Source: Lineus longissimus | Taxonomy: Eukaryota; Nemertea; Pilidiophora; Heteronemertea; Lineidae | Direction: 5' to 3' | NCBI RefSeq assembly: GCF_910592395.1 | Contig: NC_088311.1 | Location: forward strand, 12,776,501-12,840,500 | Length of the DNA: 64,000 nucleotides | Shown: in pieces, positions 34,428 through 44,299 of the stretch | How positions within the stretch are numbered: the first letter of the stretch is position 1 | Layout: every line of letters starts with the position of its first letter | Notes under the pieces: generated by a model | What the model saw: the letters and a program-made list of their open reading frames with translations, nothing else | Databases searched by the model: none | Told to the model about the DNA's origin: nothing | Position numbers and translations under genes: made by a program

Positions 34428-34681
34428 TTATCTTGATTTTAGCAACTCAAAGCGATTCTTGATATCCTTCAGGCAGTAAAAACATGTTTTTGTGAGAGAG
34501 ATTGAGACGATGACTTTCCGAGTGAACCAAAATGGCGGATATGGCGTAAAAAGTTGGCTTGGGTGTACCACGTGATTCGAGAGAGCGCTGTCCCACCGCA
34601 CGTCGTTCGAGACGGGCGGTGTCTTTGATGTTGAAACCAGTGACCAGACCCTTTGTATAGAAAGACTCTGATTACACTTAA

Positions 34682-35337
34682 CCCTTTCACTGCCGGAGGC
34701 GCACTTCTGCGACAATCAATATTATTCCCTTTACTGCCGGAGGCGCACTTCTGCGACAATTATCCATACACTATAAAACCATTGAAATTTCGTTATTGAG
34801 CGTGGTTAGCGTGAAGTTTGATAGATGGGGCGGTAGTATAGATGGTTCAGCAAAACATGGTGGATGGTTTTATATTTCGATGTTTGGAAGTTTATCGAGT
34901 AATTTGAAGCCAAAATGACCAAGAAGAAACTGACTGTGTCTGAGGTCCTTGATGAGCTGGATAAAGTGAACGATTCGGACTCTGGTGAGGAGTTCGTCGA
35001 TGATGATGATTTAGATCCTGACTTTGATGTAAATGATGAACAAATTAGCGATAATGAGAGTGTGTATATTGTGTTTTGCCAATTACATAGTTTTTTCAAA
35101 AAAATTGTCGTCCTCATTATAAATTCAAGATGGCGGTATGCAAATTAGGGCAAATTATGGTCCCATTTTGAAGATTAGGCAACACTGAACAACTTTTATA
35201 TACATTGTTTTGCTCTATCTCCAGAGGCTTTCTCTCCACAGGGTGGAGAAATATCCATACTCAAAATCATGTTAAAACAAAGAAACCTACCGGCAGGTGA
35301 GGTAGCTAAAAATTAGAAGCTACCGGCAGTGAAAGGG
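34682..35337 (+). mobile_element. 656-bp piggyBac deletion derivative with TTAA duplication
   Basis: The ends are perfect 15-bp inverted repeats, CCCTTTCACTGCCGG, flanked by TTAA on both sides (34678-34681 and 35338-35341). The left end carries a second copy of CCCTTT.ACTGCCGGAGGC about 47 bp inside. A remnant of the transposase start is present at 34915. These are piggyBac hallmarks. It is inserted directly beside the right duplication of the 2.1-kb element. Confidence 0.85.
34915..35063 (+). pseudogene. piggyBac transposase N-terminal remnant
   Basis: The frame MTKKKLTVSEVLDELDKV followed by an Asp/Glu/Ser-rich stretch (FVDDDDLDPDFD) is the usual opening of piggyBac transposases. After about 48 codons the similarity ends (near 35063) and the element continues non-coding. 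The catalytic domain is deleted. Confidence 0.6.
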
Positions 35338-35576
35338 TTAATACACAATATTTGAGTATTTCAAGCAAGCACTACTAACTCATGTTTATTAAACACGATT
35401 TCAATATAATATAAAAAGACGTTGGAAATCATCGACTTTCGTGACTCAGAATTCCGAGTCGTGCAACAATTGGCTGGAACCTGGCCTCCGTCCATCCCGT
35501 CAATACAAAAGTCAAAATAGGTCAAACACAACAGCGTCGTCTGACGGTGGCCAGTGGTACCAGGCTATTTCGAAGG

Positions 35577-35760
35577 CTGAACACCATTCAGGGGAATTTT
35601 ATCAAATGTCTTAATGGTATAGGGAAACGATCCCGCCTTTCCAAATTATTACGTGCATTGGATATACCCCGTATCTCAGATGTAGTTAAACGAAATAAGG
35701 TCTCCTTATATGCAAGGATTTTTAAGTGCGGGTCCATGATACCACCATGCAGAGGGTGAC
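35577..35760 (+). pseudogene. LINE ORF2 C-terminal part, downstream of the insertion
   Basis: The frame continues the LINE ORF exactly where the Mutator-like element interrupted it: NTIQGNFIKCLNGIGKRSRL and then LLRALDIPRISDVV. It stops at about 35757. The 3' end of the LINE is not marked by a clear poly(A) or microsatellite. Confidence 0.7.
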
Positions 35761-37786
35761 AAGGTGGGGGTCAAAAGTTTTTAATGAGATTTGGCATGCA
35801 AGACCCATTCACTAAGATAACAATCCACAGCAATTATGAGCTCAGCCAAGTAACTGGTTGCTGAGCTAGGGGTGGGGCTATTTTTGGGGTCACGTTAAGC
35901 CATTTTTGGTCAATTTTAGGCCATTTCTGAGGGCGACTTTGGACATGCGTACCAGGACGAAAGAGCAATTCTGGACAATACCCTTTTGTGTGGTAGTAGT
36001 ACATGGTCTGTTGTGTTCACCCAAGAGAAATCATAAAGCCATGGCCTCTGCCCAGGCTACTATAGGCCTAGAAAGATTATGTAATAGGTCATGGTTGCGG
36101 AAGAGGTCAATTCAGACCAATGGTTCTCAGCCATTGCAGGGCTCTGGATGTTGCAATATGCCTCATATTGAAGGTAATTACATCACCTTTCAAAATCCAA
36201 AAGAAAAATCCAGGGAAGTCCATGGGTTTGGTCAGGGTGTCCCAATAAAAAAGTGAGATTTTTAGCAAAAGAGGAGATTTTTCACTCATTTTGAAGTGGC
36301 GCCGCCTATTGTGTATTTATGGAAATAGTCTCTTCATTGCCCAAATTGGTCCTTGACCACAATTATTTCCTTTGCGATGCTTTATGATGTTATGAAGAAG
36401 ACATTTTGGGTCACCATTGCAATGCATGGGCGGGGGGGGGGGGGCACTCAGTGATCTGAAGAGATTCCACTTCCCAGGGTGTTCGTGTACCTAAGCCTCC
36501 TCTTCGAAATTTCAATCCTCGGTTGGCGGATAAGGGAGACTTTTCATAAATAATCCACTCCCAACGATGCCTGTAGCCAAGCTAACTTTTCAAACAAAAT
36601 TTAAATCAATATCAATATCGTTGTATATAGGGGACATCCCCTCCTGATTCATGGTTGGTCTGCTTGGACCAACTATTTCTTTAGCGTTACATCCAGAAAA
36701 GTAAGAATTTTCACCTGCATGATCAGGCAACAAAGCCAAAGGTCAGGACAGACCTCTGCAGACAGCGAATTCTATCTAATCACACATGAACGAGAAAAGT
36801 AAACAAGCAGTCCACCAGAAGTAATGAAAATTAGTACTACAATGTATAATGTACTATGACTTCTTTTCACTATATATGACTATTAACAACATGAACACAT
36901 ACAAACATACAATGGCCAGCCCCCCCCCCCCCCCCACAGTTGAGTTTTAAAGCAGCTGACCTTTGACCTGGTAAATACACAATACATTGTATCTCAAAAA
37001 CAAGAGCAGCCGTAATGACACCAAATGTCATCCTGGGTATACATTTGTACCTAGTGTACACATGTACCAAGGATAAAAACGGGGCAACAGTAAGGATCCT
37101 CAACTTTGACCGGATACCAGGACCAAGTTTCTGATTTCTGTAGCATTTCTGAAGTTAGGCTGGTATGGCACTGAAAGCAACCACTCACAAGAGTTCGGTC
37201 TGAATCTAAGCACCTAGTACCATAATTATATTGTACATGCAGGGTGTCCCAGAGAGTGCGCCAAAGGGCCCATTGGCTGTGATAACCATCCAGACTACAA
37301 GGCTAACAAGTTGAAAGGTCAACAAGAAACTCTATTGCCCCGTCTAAATATTGGATAATACCGTATCACTAGAGCTATCAGATTGGTACAAAAATAGCTT
37401 TTAGTCTCAGTATGAACATGGATTGATAATATTAAATACAGTCCAACTGGTGTCTCATCTGCTGTACATGTTCCAGGGTATACAAAAAATCCAGTCGTCT
37501 TATTCAAAAACATGATGCATTCTACATGGAGGCCATGAAAAGAACTTCTCATTTCTCTAAAACATACAACGTACAGGTCAGCAATCCTCTTTTCAAAGAG
37601 AGGAATTGGAACAGATGCTTATGTCTAGGTCACCATTCATTTCATGCTTCAGTAGCAATATTCTAGGTTACAAGATAAAAACTGGCCCTGAGGTCAATGT
37701 TTGACTAGATTATTTGAAAAATTGGAAATTGGGAAGTTTTTTCCAGGGTCACCATGCAGATTCAATGATCACCAAGATCCAACGTA
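35761..37786. other. Non-coding stretch, nothing recognised
   Basis: No coding signal is supported. It has a G run at 36431-36443 and a C run at 36918-36932. Several short frames exist on both strands without motifs. No inverted repeat or element end was found. Confidence 0.35.
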
Positions 37787-38370
37787 TTAGAAACCTGCCT
37801 CCTGAGCAACTTTGTTTCTGAGTCTGCGTCGCACCACAGCAGCAGATACAGCAGCAACTTCCTCCTCAGTTGATTCTTCAACAACTGGCCCACCAGGGAG
37901 ATGTCCACATTTCTGCTTTGTGGACAACCTACTGAAATAGCTCATCACCTGCTGTGATGTTAGCCAGTGCTCTTTGCTGAATGTAGCCTTCAGACGTGTG
38001 GCAACATTTGAGGGATTCTCCTTGATACTGGTGTTGACACCTTTCATGAACTCTTTCTCCAGGAATTCCCGCACCTTTGGGCCATTGCGCCGTGCAGTCC
38101 GTTGGCCACGCTGAGCCCATCCTATTTTAACGAGGCTGCTTCCAGACTAAACGGTGCCCGACACTTCAATAGCACCACTGGAAACAGAAGGCTTTGCAAG
38201 GGCATCGACTTTTTCCGTCCACTTCCTCTTGACTTTATCGATTTTCGTGTCCTTCAGTGGGAGGGCATCATGAGTACCGCAAGCCATGTGCATGGTGAGT
38301 GCCTCCTGGCTAGGGAACATCCTACCGCAACCTGCTGCTGTAGACCGGCTGAACTTGCAAAGAGACTAAC
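37787..38370 (-). pseudogene. C2H2-like zinc-finger protein fragment with in-frame stop
   Basis: Read leftward, the frame gives GCGRMFPSQEALTMHMACGTH. This looks like one C2H2 finger with a poorly preserved first Cys. It then has KIDKVKRKWTEKVDAL, a TAG near 38146, GWAQRGQRTARRNGPKVREF, and KEHWLTSQQVMSYFSRLS. The last block, 'LT..QV.SFFSRL', is known from uncharacterised invertebrate zinc-finger proteins, where it follows a C2H2 finger and a basic linker. An acceptor-like TTAG lies just before the start at about 38372. It is probably a displaced exon or processed fragment; the stop suggests it is dead. Confidence 0.5.
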
Positions 38371-38959
38371 TACTGGTAGAAGATGAAGCCAGAAGACAAG
38401 AGTATTAATTAGAATGGTTAACTCGTACTTACAATCACAATCAGTTTGTAATCCCTAACGGCAGAGCACCCTAAAAGTCCTAGTTCAGAGGAGGTTGGCA
38501 ACAGAGAGAGAGTGTGTCCCGCAACCACCGCTTTAGTATTCAGGAGCCGAGCCACGAGTCCAGAGTCCGGCATTATTATCAAAGGTTGTTAATTAAAGAA
38601 CTGCCACGGCCATCTGATTTGAGGGGTTCCAGAACGAACTGACCATGTCAGGTGCCTCCCTCTGGTAGACATCTACCAGCCGAAAGCTGTGATTGGACAG
38701 CCACGTACCAGGTGACCACGACCAGGATGCTAAACAATACTTTTACGAGAGAAACTGACTAGCTATCCCTACGAAACTTCGTTTATTAGACTCCAAACGC
38801 GTGACTCTAACTCCCGAACTTTTGACCAATGAGATTACTTAAGGAAGGTGCGAAACAAAGGCGAAGAGCTTACCGAATTAAGATAAGGCCAGTCCCTATC
38901 CGTTTTACAAATTAACCCTATGAATACCATGAAGCCTATAGTTTCAGGACTTCACGTTA
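38371..38959. other. Non-coding stretch, nothing recognised
   Basis: No gene or element end is supported. BEL/Pao protein sequence begins at about 38960 on the - strand, so an unseen junction lies near there. Confidence 0.35.
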
Positions 38960-39597
38960 CAATACTATAGGGTGGTACCTCTGCAATGATGCCTTATCTC
39001 TCCAGTTCATGCAAAGCTGCATTGTACCCCTTTTCTAACAAGGGTTTTTTGCTAACAAGGGTTTTTTTGCCAACTTGCGATTCAAGCCTTTCAATCTGAG
39101 TTCAGCTTGTCTCTTATTGTCTAATAGACACGGCTTCAAGTTGTCTTTCCATGGCAATGTAACTTCATACCTACCATTGACAAATTTGACAGTCTCCTTG
39201 AAGTCACACAACACCTTATCCTCGGGGGGCCTCCTCTACGGGGCTCACTCCAATCGAGATTCCAGACGTTCTGCAGGGTACTGTCAGGGGTATCTGAAAG
39301 ACATATTAATTGCATAGACGTTAGACAAGGAGAGGATGTTGCGGTGGTATTTTCTTTCCACATGCCTGAAATAACCCAGCCAAACACAGTGTCGTGTACT
39401 ACCAGGCCCACCTCTGGCAATCTTAACACACCTTCTTTGATGTAATCCCAGTACTTGTCCAGGCCTATCAAAATATCTACTGTGGTGTCTCTGTTTTCAT
39501 CATAGCTGTCTGCTAACTCAAGATGACTTATCGACTGCAAATTCTTTTGTGAGATCCTAGGCCTATGCATTGTTGCACTTATAAGTTGTACTTCTAC
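38960..39597 (-). pseudogene. BEL/Pao protease-to-RT linker, second copy, 3' piece
   Basis: Read leftward, the frame opens with VQLISATMHRPRIS and SISHLELADSYDENRDTTVD, then DILIGLDKYWDYI and LVVHDTVFGWVISG, the region after the BEL protease. After frame breaks it continues to YNAALHELER and GIIAEVPP, where the RT should start. The upstream protease and gag are at 47206-48663, because a 7.6-kb insert separates them. The RT and everything downstream are missing on the left. Confidence 0.75.
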
Positions 39598-41068
39598 CTA
39601 TCGAATCCCCGTGTCTTTTGCGCTTACACCTATGAATTGCCATGTCTAAATAGACCCGTGTGTCAAATCCCCGTGTCTATTAGCCCCATCGAGCTTGATG
39701 GGGCTAATCGGGGGCTAATTTAGACCCGTGTTCAACACAGGTTTTTGATAGGTGGAATCTGAATAGACACGGCAATTGCCAGTTCTAAGATCCGGCGACA
39801 GATGGCGCGGTGTAGTTGCCTCGGTATTGCGCATGCATGAACATTGTAAACATTCCCGCAAAATTTCTTAGTCTGACAGTTCCTGAATAACACGATCGTT
39901 TTGACAGTTTCAACCTAATTGTCTTGCACAAAATGCCACCTGAACGAAACCATTGGACGGAGGCAAGGAGGATTCCGCGGTGACGTCACATCACGTGATC
40001 ACATCCCATATTACTGATCGCTATGGCCTATCAGATTCAGTCTACTGACAGCACCAGCACTGAACACATCTCCACGTCTCACTGTCTGGTGCGCTCCTGT
40101 ACACAAAAACACCAATAGATATGAAATATGCATTACCTAGTATGAATTCTTCCTGTGTAAAATAAAATTTACAGAGTAGATTAACTTCCACGAATAAAAA
40201 AGACGTTTGGCGTTGCCAAAGTGCAGAAATAATGTCTCCGCTAAAATACACTACGAAATACACTAGGCAATGCACTACGCGATACACGGTAGAGATGCAG
40301 TTGAGTTTGTTATTGTATTGACTTAGAAGCCCGCCCATTCCATAATATATTCATGTATTCATGAAGTATGAACTCATTTCTGTCCCATTCAACACTAAGA
40401 ACAGTCAATTTCTCCTTAAATCATCACCGAAACCGCGATATATGCAGGAAGATTTCGTTCTAGTGTCCGAAAATGCATGATCTTACAGGGTCCCTAACTG
40501 GACAAATAGAGGGGATCTATGGGGATCTATGCGAGTTTTAGGTCCTACAGGGGTTGAACTTGTAAAATCTGTAATCACGCCACCAAATTCCATTATGATA
40601 ATGAAGATATTGCTTGGGAGACTGTTTTGAAACCATCGCTAATTTTGGAAGATCGGTGCCCGGCTATTTGGTTTTAAAAACCCTATATTTCCCCATGAAA
40701 ACAGCACTTTCCATTATTCAAATGATAACTTATTGTCTGAAGACTTATTTCATAGCAGAAAAGTACTAATAACTCACACAACGTAGTGAGTGTAATGGTT
40801 ACGTATGTGTATAAAGTGTAAACAAAATTCATATATCCATCATGTCCATCGAATCTGAAAAAATTTGTGCAGACCCATGACAGTTCCGGTTCCGGTGCAG
40901 TTTGTTGCATTCCATACGGGCCGCGCTTGCCGATCCTGCTTTCACGACGTACCGCAACCACAGTTACCATGATTCCCGTTGTTGACGCAATTATTTCATG
41001 ACGTCATAAGCTATTGACCAATCACGCAAGATTTATTCACACCGGCGCCACTGTCTTGAAGTGTATCT

Positions 41069-41605
41069 AAAAATCGTCTGCTAGAACATACAGGACAACA
41101 ACGTCGGCGGAGACAGTTGTGACATTTCATTGCAGACGAAGTAAACGTCCTCTTCTTCTCGATTTACGTACTTTACTTCAAAAAGTCAGTTTTAACACTA
41201 CTGCACAAATATAGAGTGGTCTTAAAGTTCCATTTGGATAGAGATTTGACGGACTGATTTGGAAATTCATTCTAACCATGCAACTGTTTCAGAAATGAGA
41301 AAAAGCTCCAGGGTGTCATGACATGCATGATGTGTCTTGCCTCTGCAGTTTTGTACTCAGACATGTCAGAGGGCTTTCAACTTTCATATCATTGAAGAAA
41401 TAATTCATTCCAATCTACAAGTATATCAATCACATCATTTATTTAAAAATCGTCTGCTGGGACATACAGGACAACGTCGGTGGAGACAGTTGTGACATTT
41501 CAATTTTCATTGCATAGAGATTTGACGGACTGATTTGGAAATTCATTCCAGCCATGGAACTGTTTCAGAAATGAGAAAAAGCTCCTGGGTGTCATGACAT
41601 GCATT
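41069..41605 (+). repeat. Imperfect direct duplication inside the 2.1-kb element
   Basis: AAAATCGTCTGCT(A/G) with about 65 following bases occurs at 41069 and 41446. A second block of about 90 bp (AGAGATTTGACGGACTGATT onward) occurs at 41239 and 41516. The order is the same in both units but the spacers differ, so a unit of about 280-380 bp was duplicated and the second copy then lost about 100 bp. Confidence 0.75.
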
Positions 41606-41734
41606 CAATTATTAACTCACCACAAACAGCTGCTTCTGTCAGCAGATATGAGACAGCTACCGGGGCGGGGACTATTTCTTTATGGGGCCTTATTGTTCAG
41701 CGTCTCCAAGGAATTCTATTTTTAGAGTCCAATG

Positions 41735-41890
41735 GGGGGGGGGGGGGTTGGGGGGGGCCTTCCCCCAATGTACTGACTAAAACCTGTCACTTTCAGAGAA
41801 CGGGGGAGGGGGTTTGGGGGACTCATCCCCCAATGTACTGGCTAAATATGTCAGAAGGACGGGGGTTTGGGGGGCTCCCCCATGTCAAAC
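41735..41890 (+). repeat. G-rich direct repeats, about three units
   Basis: Runs of 5-14 G alternate with CCCCCAATGTACTG(A/G)CTAAA blocks, so about three diverged units of 60-70 bp lie in tandem. Several runs of four or more G in close order could form a G-quadruplex on this strand, and the C-rich runs could pair back to them. The array lies within the 2.1-kb transposon. Confidence 0.55.
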
Positions 41891-44299
41891 AGTTGTGTGA
41901 GTTCACTAGAGATTGCTCTTTACATATTAACTTTGATTTGATGCGAAAAATCTAACTTTATTTGATGACTTGATTGTCCCTTGGCCGTGGATCGAGTATG
42001 TTTACAATCTGCAGCGCCATCTTGGAAAAGCCATGATGTCACCGCGGAATCCTCCTTGGGACAGAGGAGGAGTCACTGGCGCTTCTGACGATTTGGGAGC
42101 GTGAAGACATCCAAGCGCAACTGGAGGGGACCACGAAAGATGGGAAAGTTTACCGGAAAATAGCCAATGAGCTGGCCGGTGTGGATATTGAACGCACCAA
42201 GGATCAGGTGCAAGAAAAGATAAAATGATGGCGCCGGGATTACAAAAAGATCCAGGACAACAATGTGAAGTCGACCGGCCGAAAACGGTTGAACATGGAT
42301 CATTACGAAAGGATCCATGCAGTCTTGGGCCATAAGCTGAGTTTTAACCCTGACCCAAGCATGATGTTCGAGGGTGGTCGTCGTCGTGAAGGTGTTGCTC
42401 GCCGTCTGCACTCGAAGTCAAAGAGACCCAGGTTTACCACCAGCCGCAATGAACATGTAATCAGCGACGACAGCGATAGTCAGGATGAGAGTGACCATGT
42501 TGACATGATCGATCCCTGTGCAGATCAGGACCACGTTCTTGAGGACGACGACAGATTGTCATCAGATATCAATGACTATGACCATCATGACCATGATGAC
42601 GTCGATGATGAGCTTGTTTTCGACGGTGAGTAGCCAGTACAGTAGGCCCCCTAGGCCTACTCCCTAAAATAGGCTAGACCTAGCCCGTCTAGTGTCACGT
42701 CTGCCCTGCCCTTCCAAGTACCGTAGGTCTAGGCCTACAGCATACCAGGACTTACTAATGAGCTAAGGGCCCAGGACCAGGGGCCTAATCTCTTCCACTT
42801 CACACAAAACAGATGCAGATTGAGGCATCCCAGCTCTTAGGGGGCTAGGCCTAGCCATTATGTATATAATGTAGGCCTGCACATGAAATGTATTAAACTG
42901 ACAAACTTATTATTTTTTCTCTTTTCAGGACTAGTGTCAGTAGTACTGCCTGATCCACGCAAATCTAAGAAAAGGACCAGTAAACGTGCTGGCGATGCTA
43001 CCAGCAGTACTGCTAGTGGTAGGACAGCAGGAACTGGTGGATGTACTCCAGAAGATCTGGTTATCGCGCCATGGTTCCCGGATGATAGGGCAACACCACC
43101 ATCAAGGTCCTCCACTCCATCTTCCAGAATGTCTGAAGGAAGGATGAATGTCAGGAGTAACAGCTTGACACTTGAAACGACGACTATGCCAGTGCCTTCA
43201 AGTGCAAGTACTCCTAAGCCGAAGGCCCCTTCACCTTTGGGAGAAGCAGCTGTACATATAGGCAGAGGTTGGTAGATCCAAGACCATTGAGCATACATGT
43301 ACCGGTACTCAGGAGTCAGTCTGTTGGGTGGGTCGGGGTGGGGTGTCGCTGATGGGTGTGACAAAACAAATTAAACAGCGTTTTTCTTAAAAAGTAATGT
43401 TTTCTGGACATTCATTATATATTCATTCTTTGAGAAATGCACAATTTGAAATATTCACGTTGCTAACAGTCGTCATACAATACATTACAGGCAAAGGAAA
43501 GCGAAAAGGAAAGAAGAAAAACAAAGAAAACAAAAAAACAATGCAAGTGATGGTCTGATTAATGACACTGTTATGACAATGATGAATGCCATGATTCAAT
43601 CTCAGAGGGAATCTGCTGACAAGTTCATTCCAATGGAGAAAGAACATCAAGAGCAAGAGCAGAGGGACCGGATGGCAGAGCAGATAGCAGCTGCTGAGAG
43701 GGAAGAAAGATGGGCAAGAGAGGCCAGGGCTCATGAACTCAGAGTGCTAGAGCTCCTAACTGGTAGGAATTGTAACCAGGTACAGAATCAAGGGTATGGT
43801 ATGCAACCACAGCAACGTGCCCAAGCAAAGCATACTCCAATTGCTCAAAGACCAAGCGTTTTTGAGACAATTTCTTCCATGACCTCGGTTCCCACCACCG
43901 AAAACACAGCTAACACTTCCAGCTTCCCTTCAATTACAAGTCTCAGCCCTTACATATTCCAAGGTAACTGGTCGTTTTACAGAGGCATGTAGATTTCACA
44001 ATACAGACCTGGAAAAAACTGTCTGGACCAGGTGACAGGTCACAAATACAGGTTTCAATTTAGAGTCACAAAACTGTCACAAAACTGTCAAAAGTACATG
44101 TAGCTCTGTATTGAATCAAGAATGATTTGATGACTCTAAACTGAAACAGGTGGTCCAGGAACTTCTTTCCAGGACTGTATACTTGTGCTTCATGCATATT
44201 CATCCAAAAGAAAATACACTAGTCAAGGGCACATTGCATGGAGCACACGTGACATCTCAAATCAGATCAAAGGGCCCATGGAATTACGTTGAGTCTAAT

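Larger units (their letters stand above)
32574..34670. mobile_element. 2.1-kb inverted-repeat element (hAT-like) nested in the Mutator-like element
   Basis: The left end CAGAGTCTTTCTATACAA and the right end, its reverse complement, match over about 30 bp with a one-base length difference, ending in GGGTCTGGTCAC. ATTACAC directly precedes the left end (32567-32573) and directly follows the right end (34671-34677). The CAGAG start fits the hAT consensus, although 7 bp is one less than usual for hAT. Two short open frames lie inside, on opposite strands. No hAT transposase was recognised. Confidence 0.6.
31952..35567. mobile_element. Mutator-like element, 96-bp inverted repeats, 9-bp duplication
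   Basis: The two ends are 96-bp inverted repeats (31952-32047 and 35472-35567) differing at two positions. They begin TAGCCTGGTACCACTGGC. The flanks are CTTCGAAGG at the left (31943-31951) and TTTCGAAGG at the right (35568-35576), a 9-bp duplication with one change. Long inverted repeats plus 9-bp duplications are the hallmark of Mutator-like elements. Removing the element and one duplication rejoins the LINE frame (LRRLNTIQ). No MULE transposase was found. The cargo is a zinc-finger-like ORF plus two further elements nested inside. Confidence 0.8.
39964..42058. mobile_element. 2,095-bp element, perfect 21-bp inverted repeats, 9-bp duplication
   Basis: The left end CAAGGAGGATTCCGCGGTG plus two bases is a perfect reverse complement of the right end (42038-42058). 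GGACGGAGG precedes it (39955-39963) and GGACAGAGG follows (42059-42067), a 9-bp duplication with one change. It sits after the tenth codon of the Myb/SANT gene, and removing it with one duplication restores the Trp-Thr-Glu-Glu-Glu reading. It encodes no recognisable transposase. The superfamily is unclear: Mutator-like elements make 9-bp duplications but usually have longer inverted repeats. Confidence 0.8.
39933..43992 (+). pseudogene. PIF/Harbinger Myb/SANT-like protein, spliced, interrupted
   Basis: The start ATG gives MPPERNHWTE, after which a 2.1-kb transposon intervenes. The frame resumes at 42068 as EESLALLTIWEREDIQA, the first helix of a Myb/SANT-like domain, and continues KDGKVYRKIANELAG. 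A TGA lies at 42226-42228, just before WRRDYKKIQDN. Exon 1 ends at 42625 (CGACG, donor GTGAG). Exon 2 is 42929-43267 (acceptor TTTTCAG, Ser/Thr/Pro-rich, basic KSKKRTSKRAG). Exon 3 is about 43491-43992, with a Lys-rich start and a Glu/Gln/Arg coiled coil (EQIAAAEREERWAREA). The exon 2/3 junction is one base out of phase, perhaps an A-tract error. The protein would bind element ends and help the transposase enter the nucleus. Confidence 0.65.

Noticed and set aside
42858-43364. 168-codon open frame antisense to the Myb/SANT exon 2
   Set aside because: It covers the spliced exon on the other strand and shows only low-complexity sequence.
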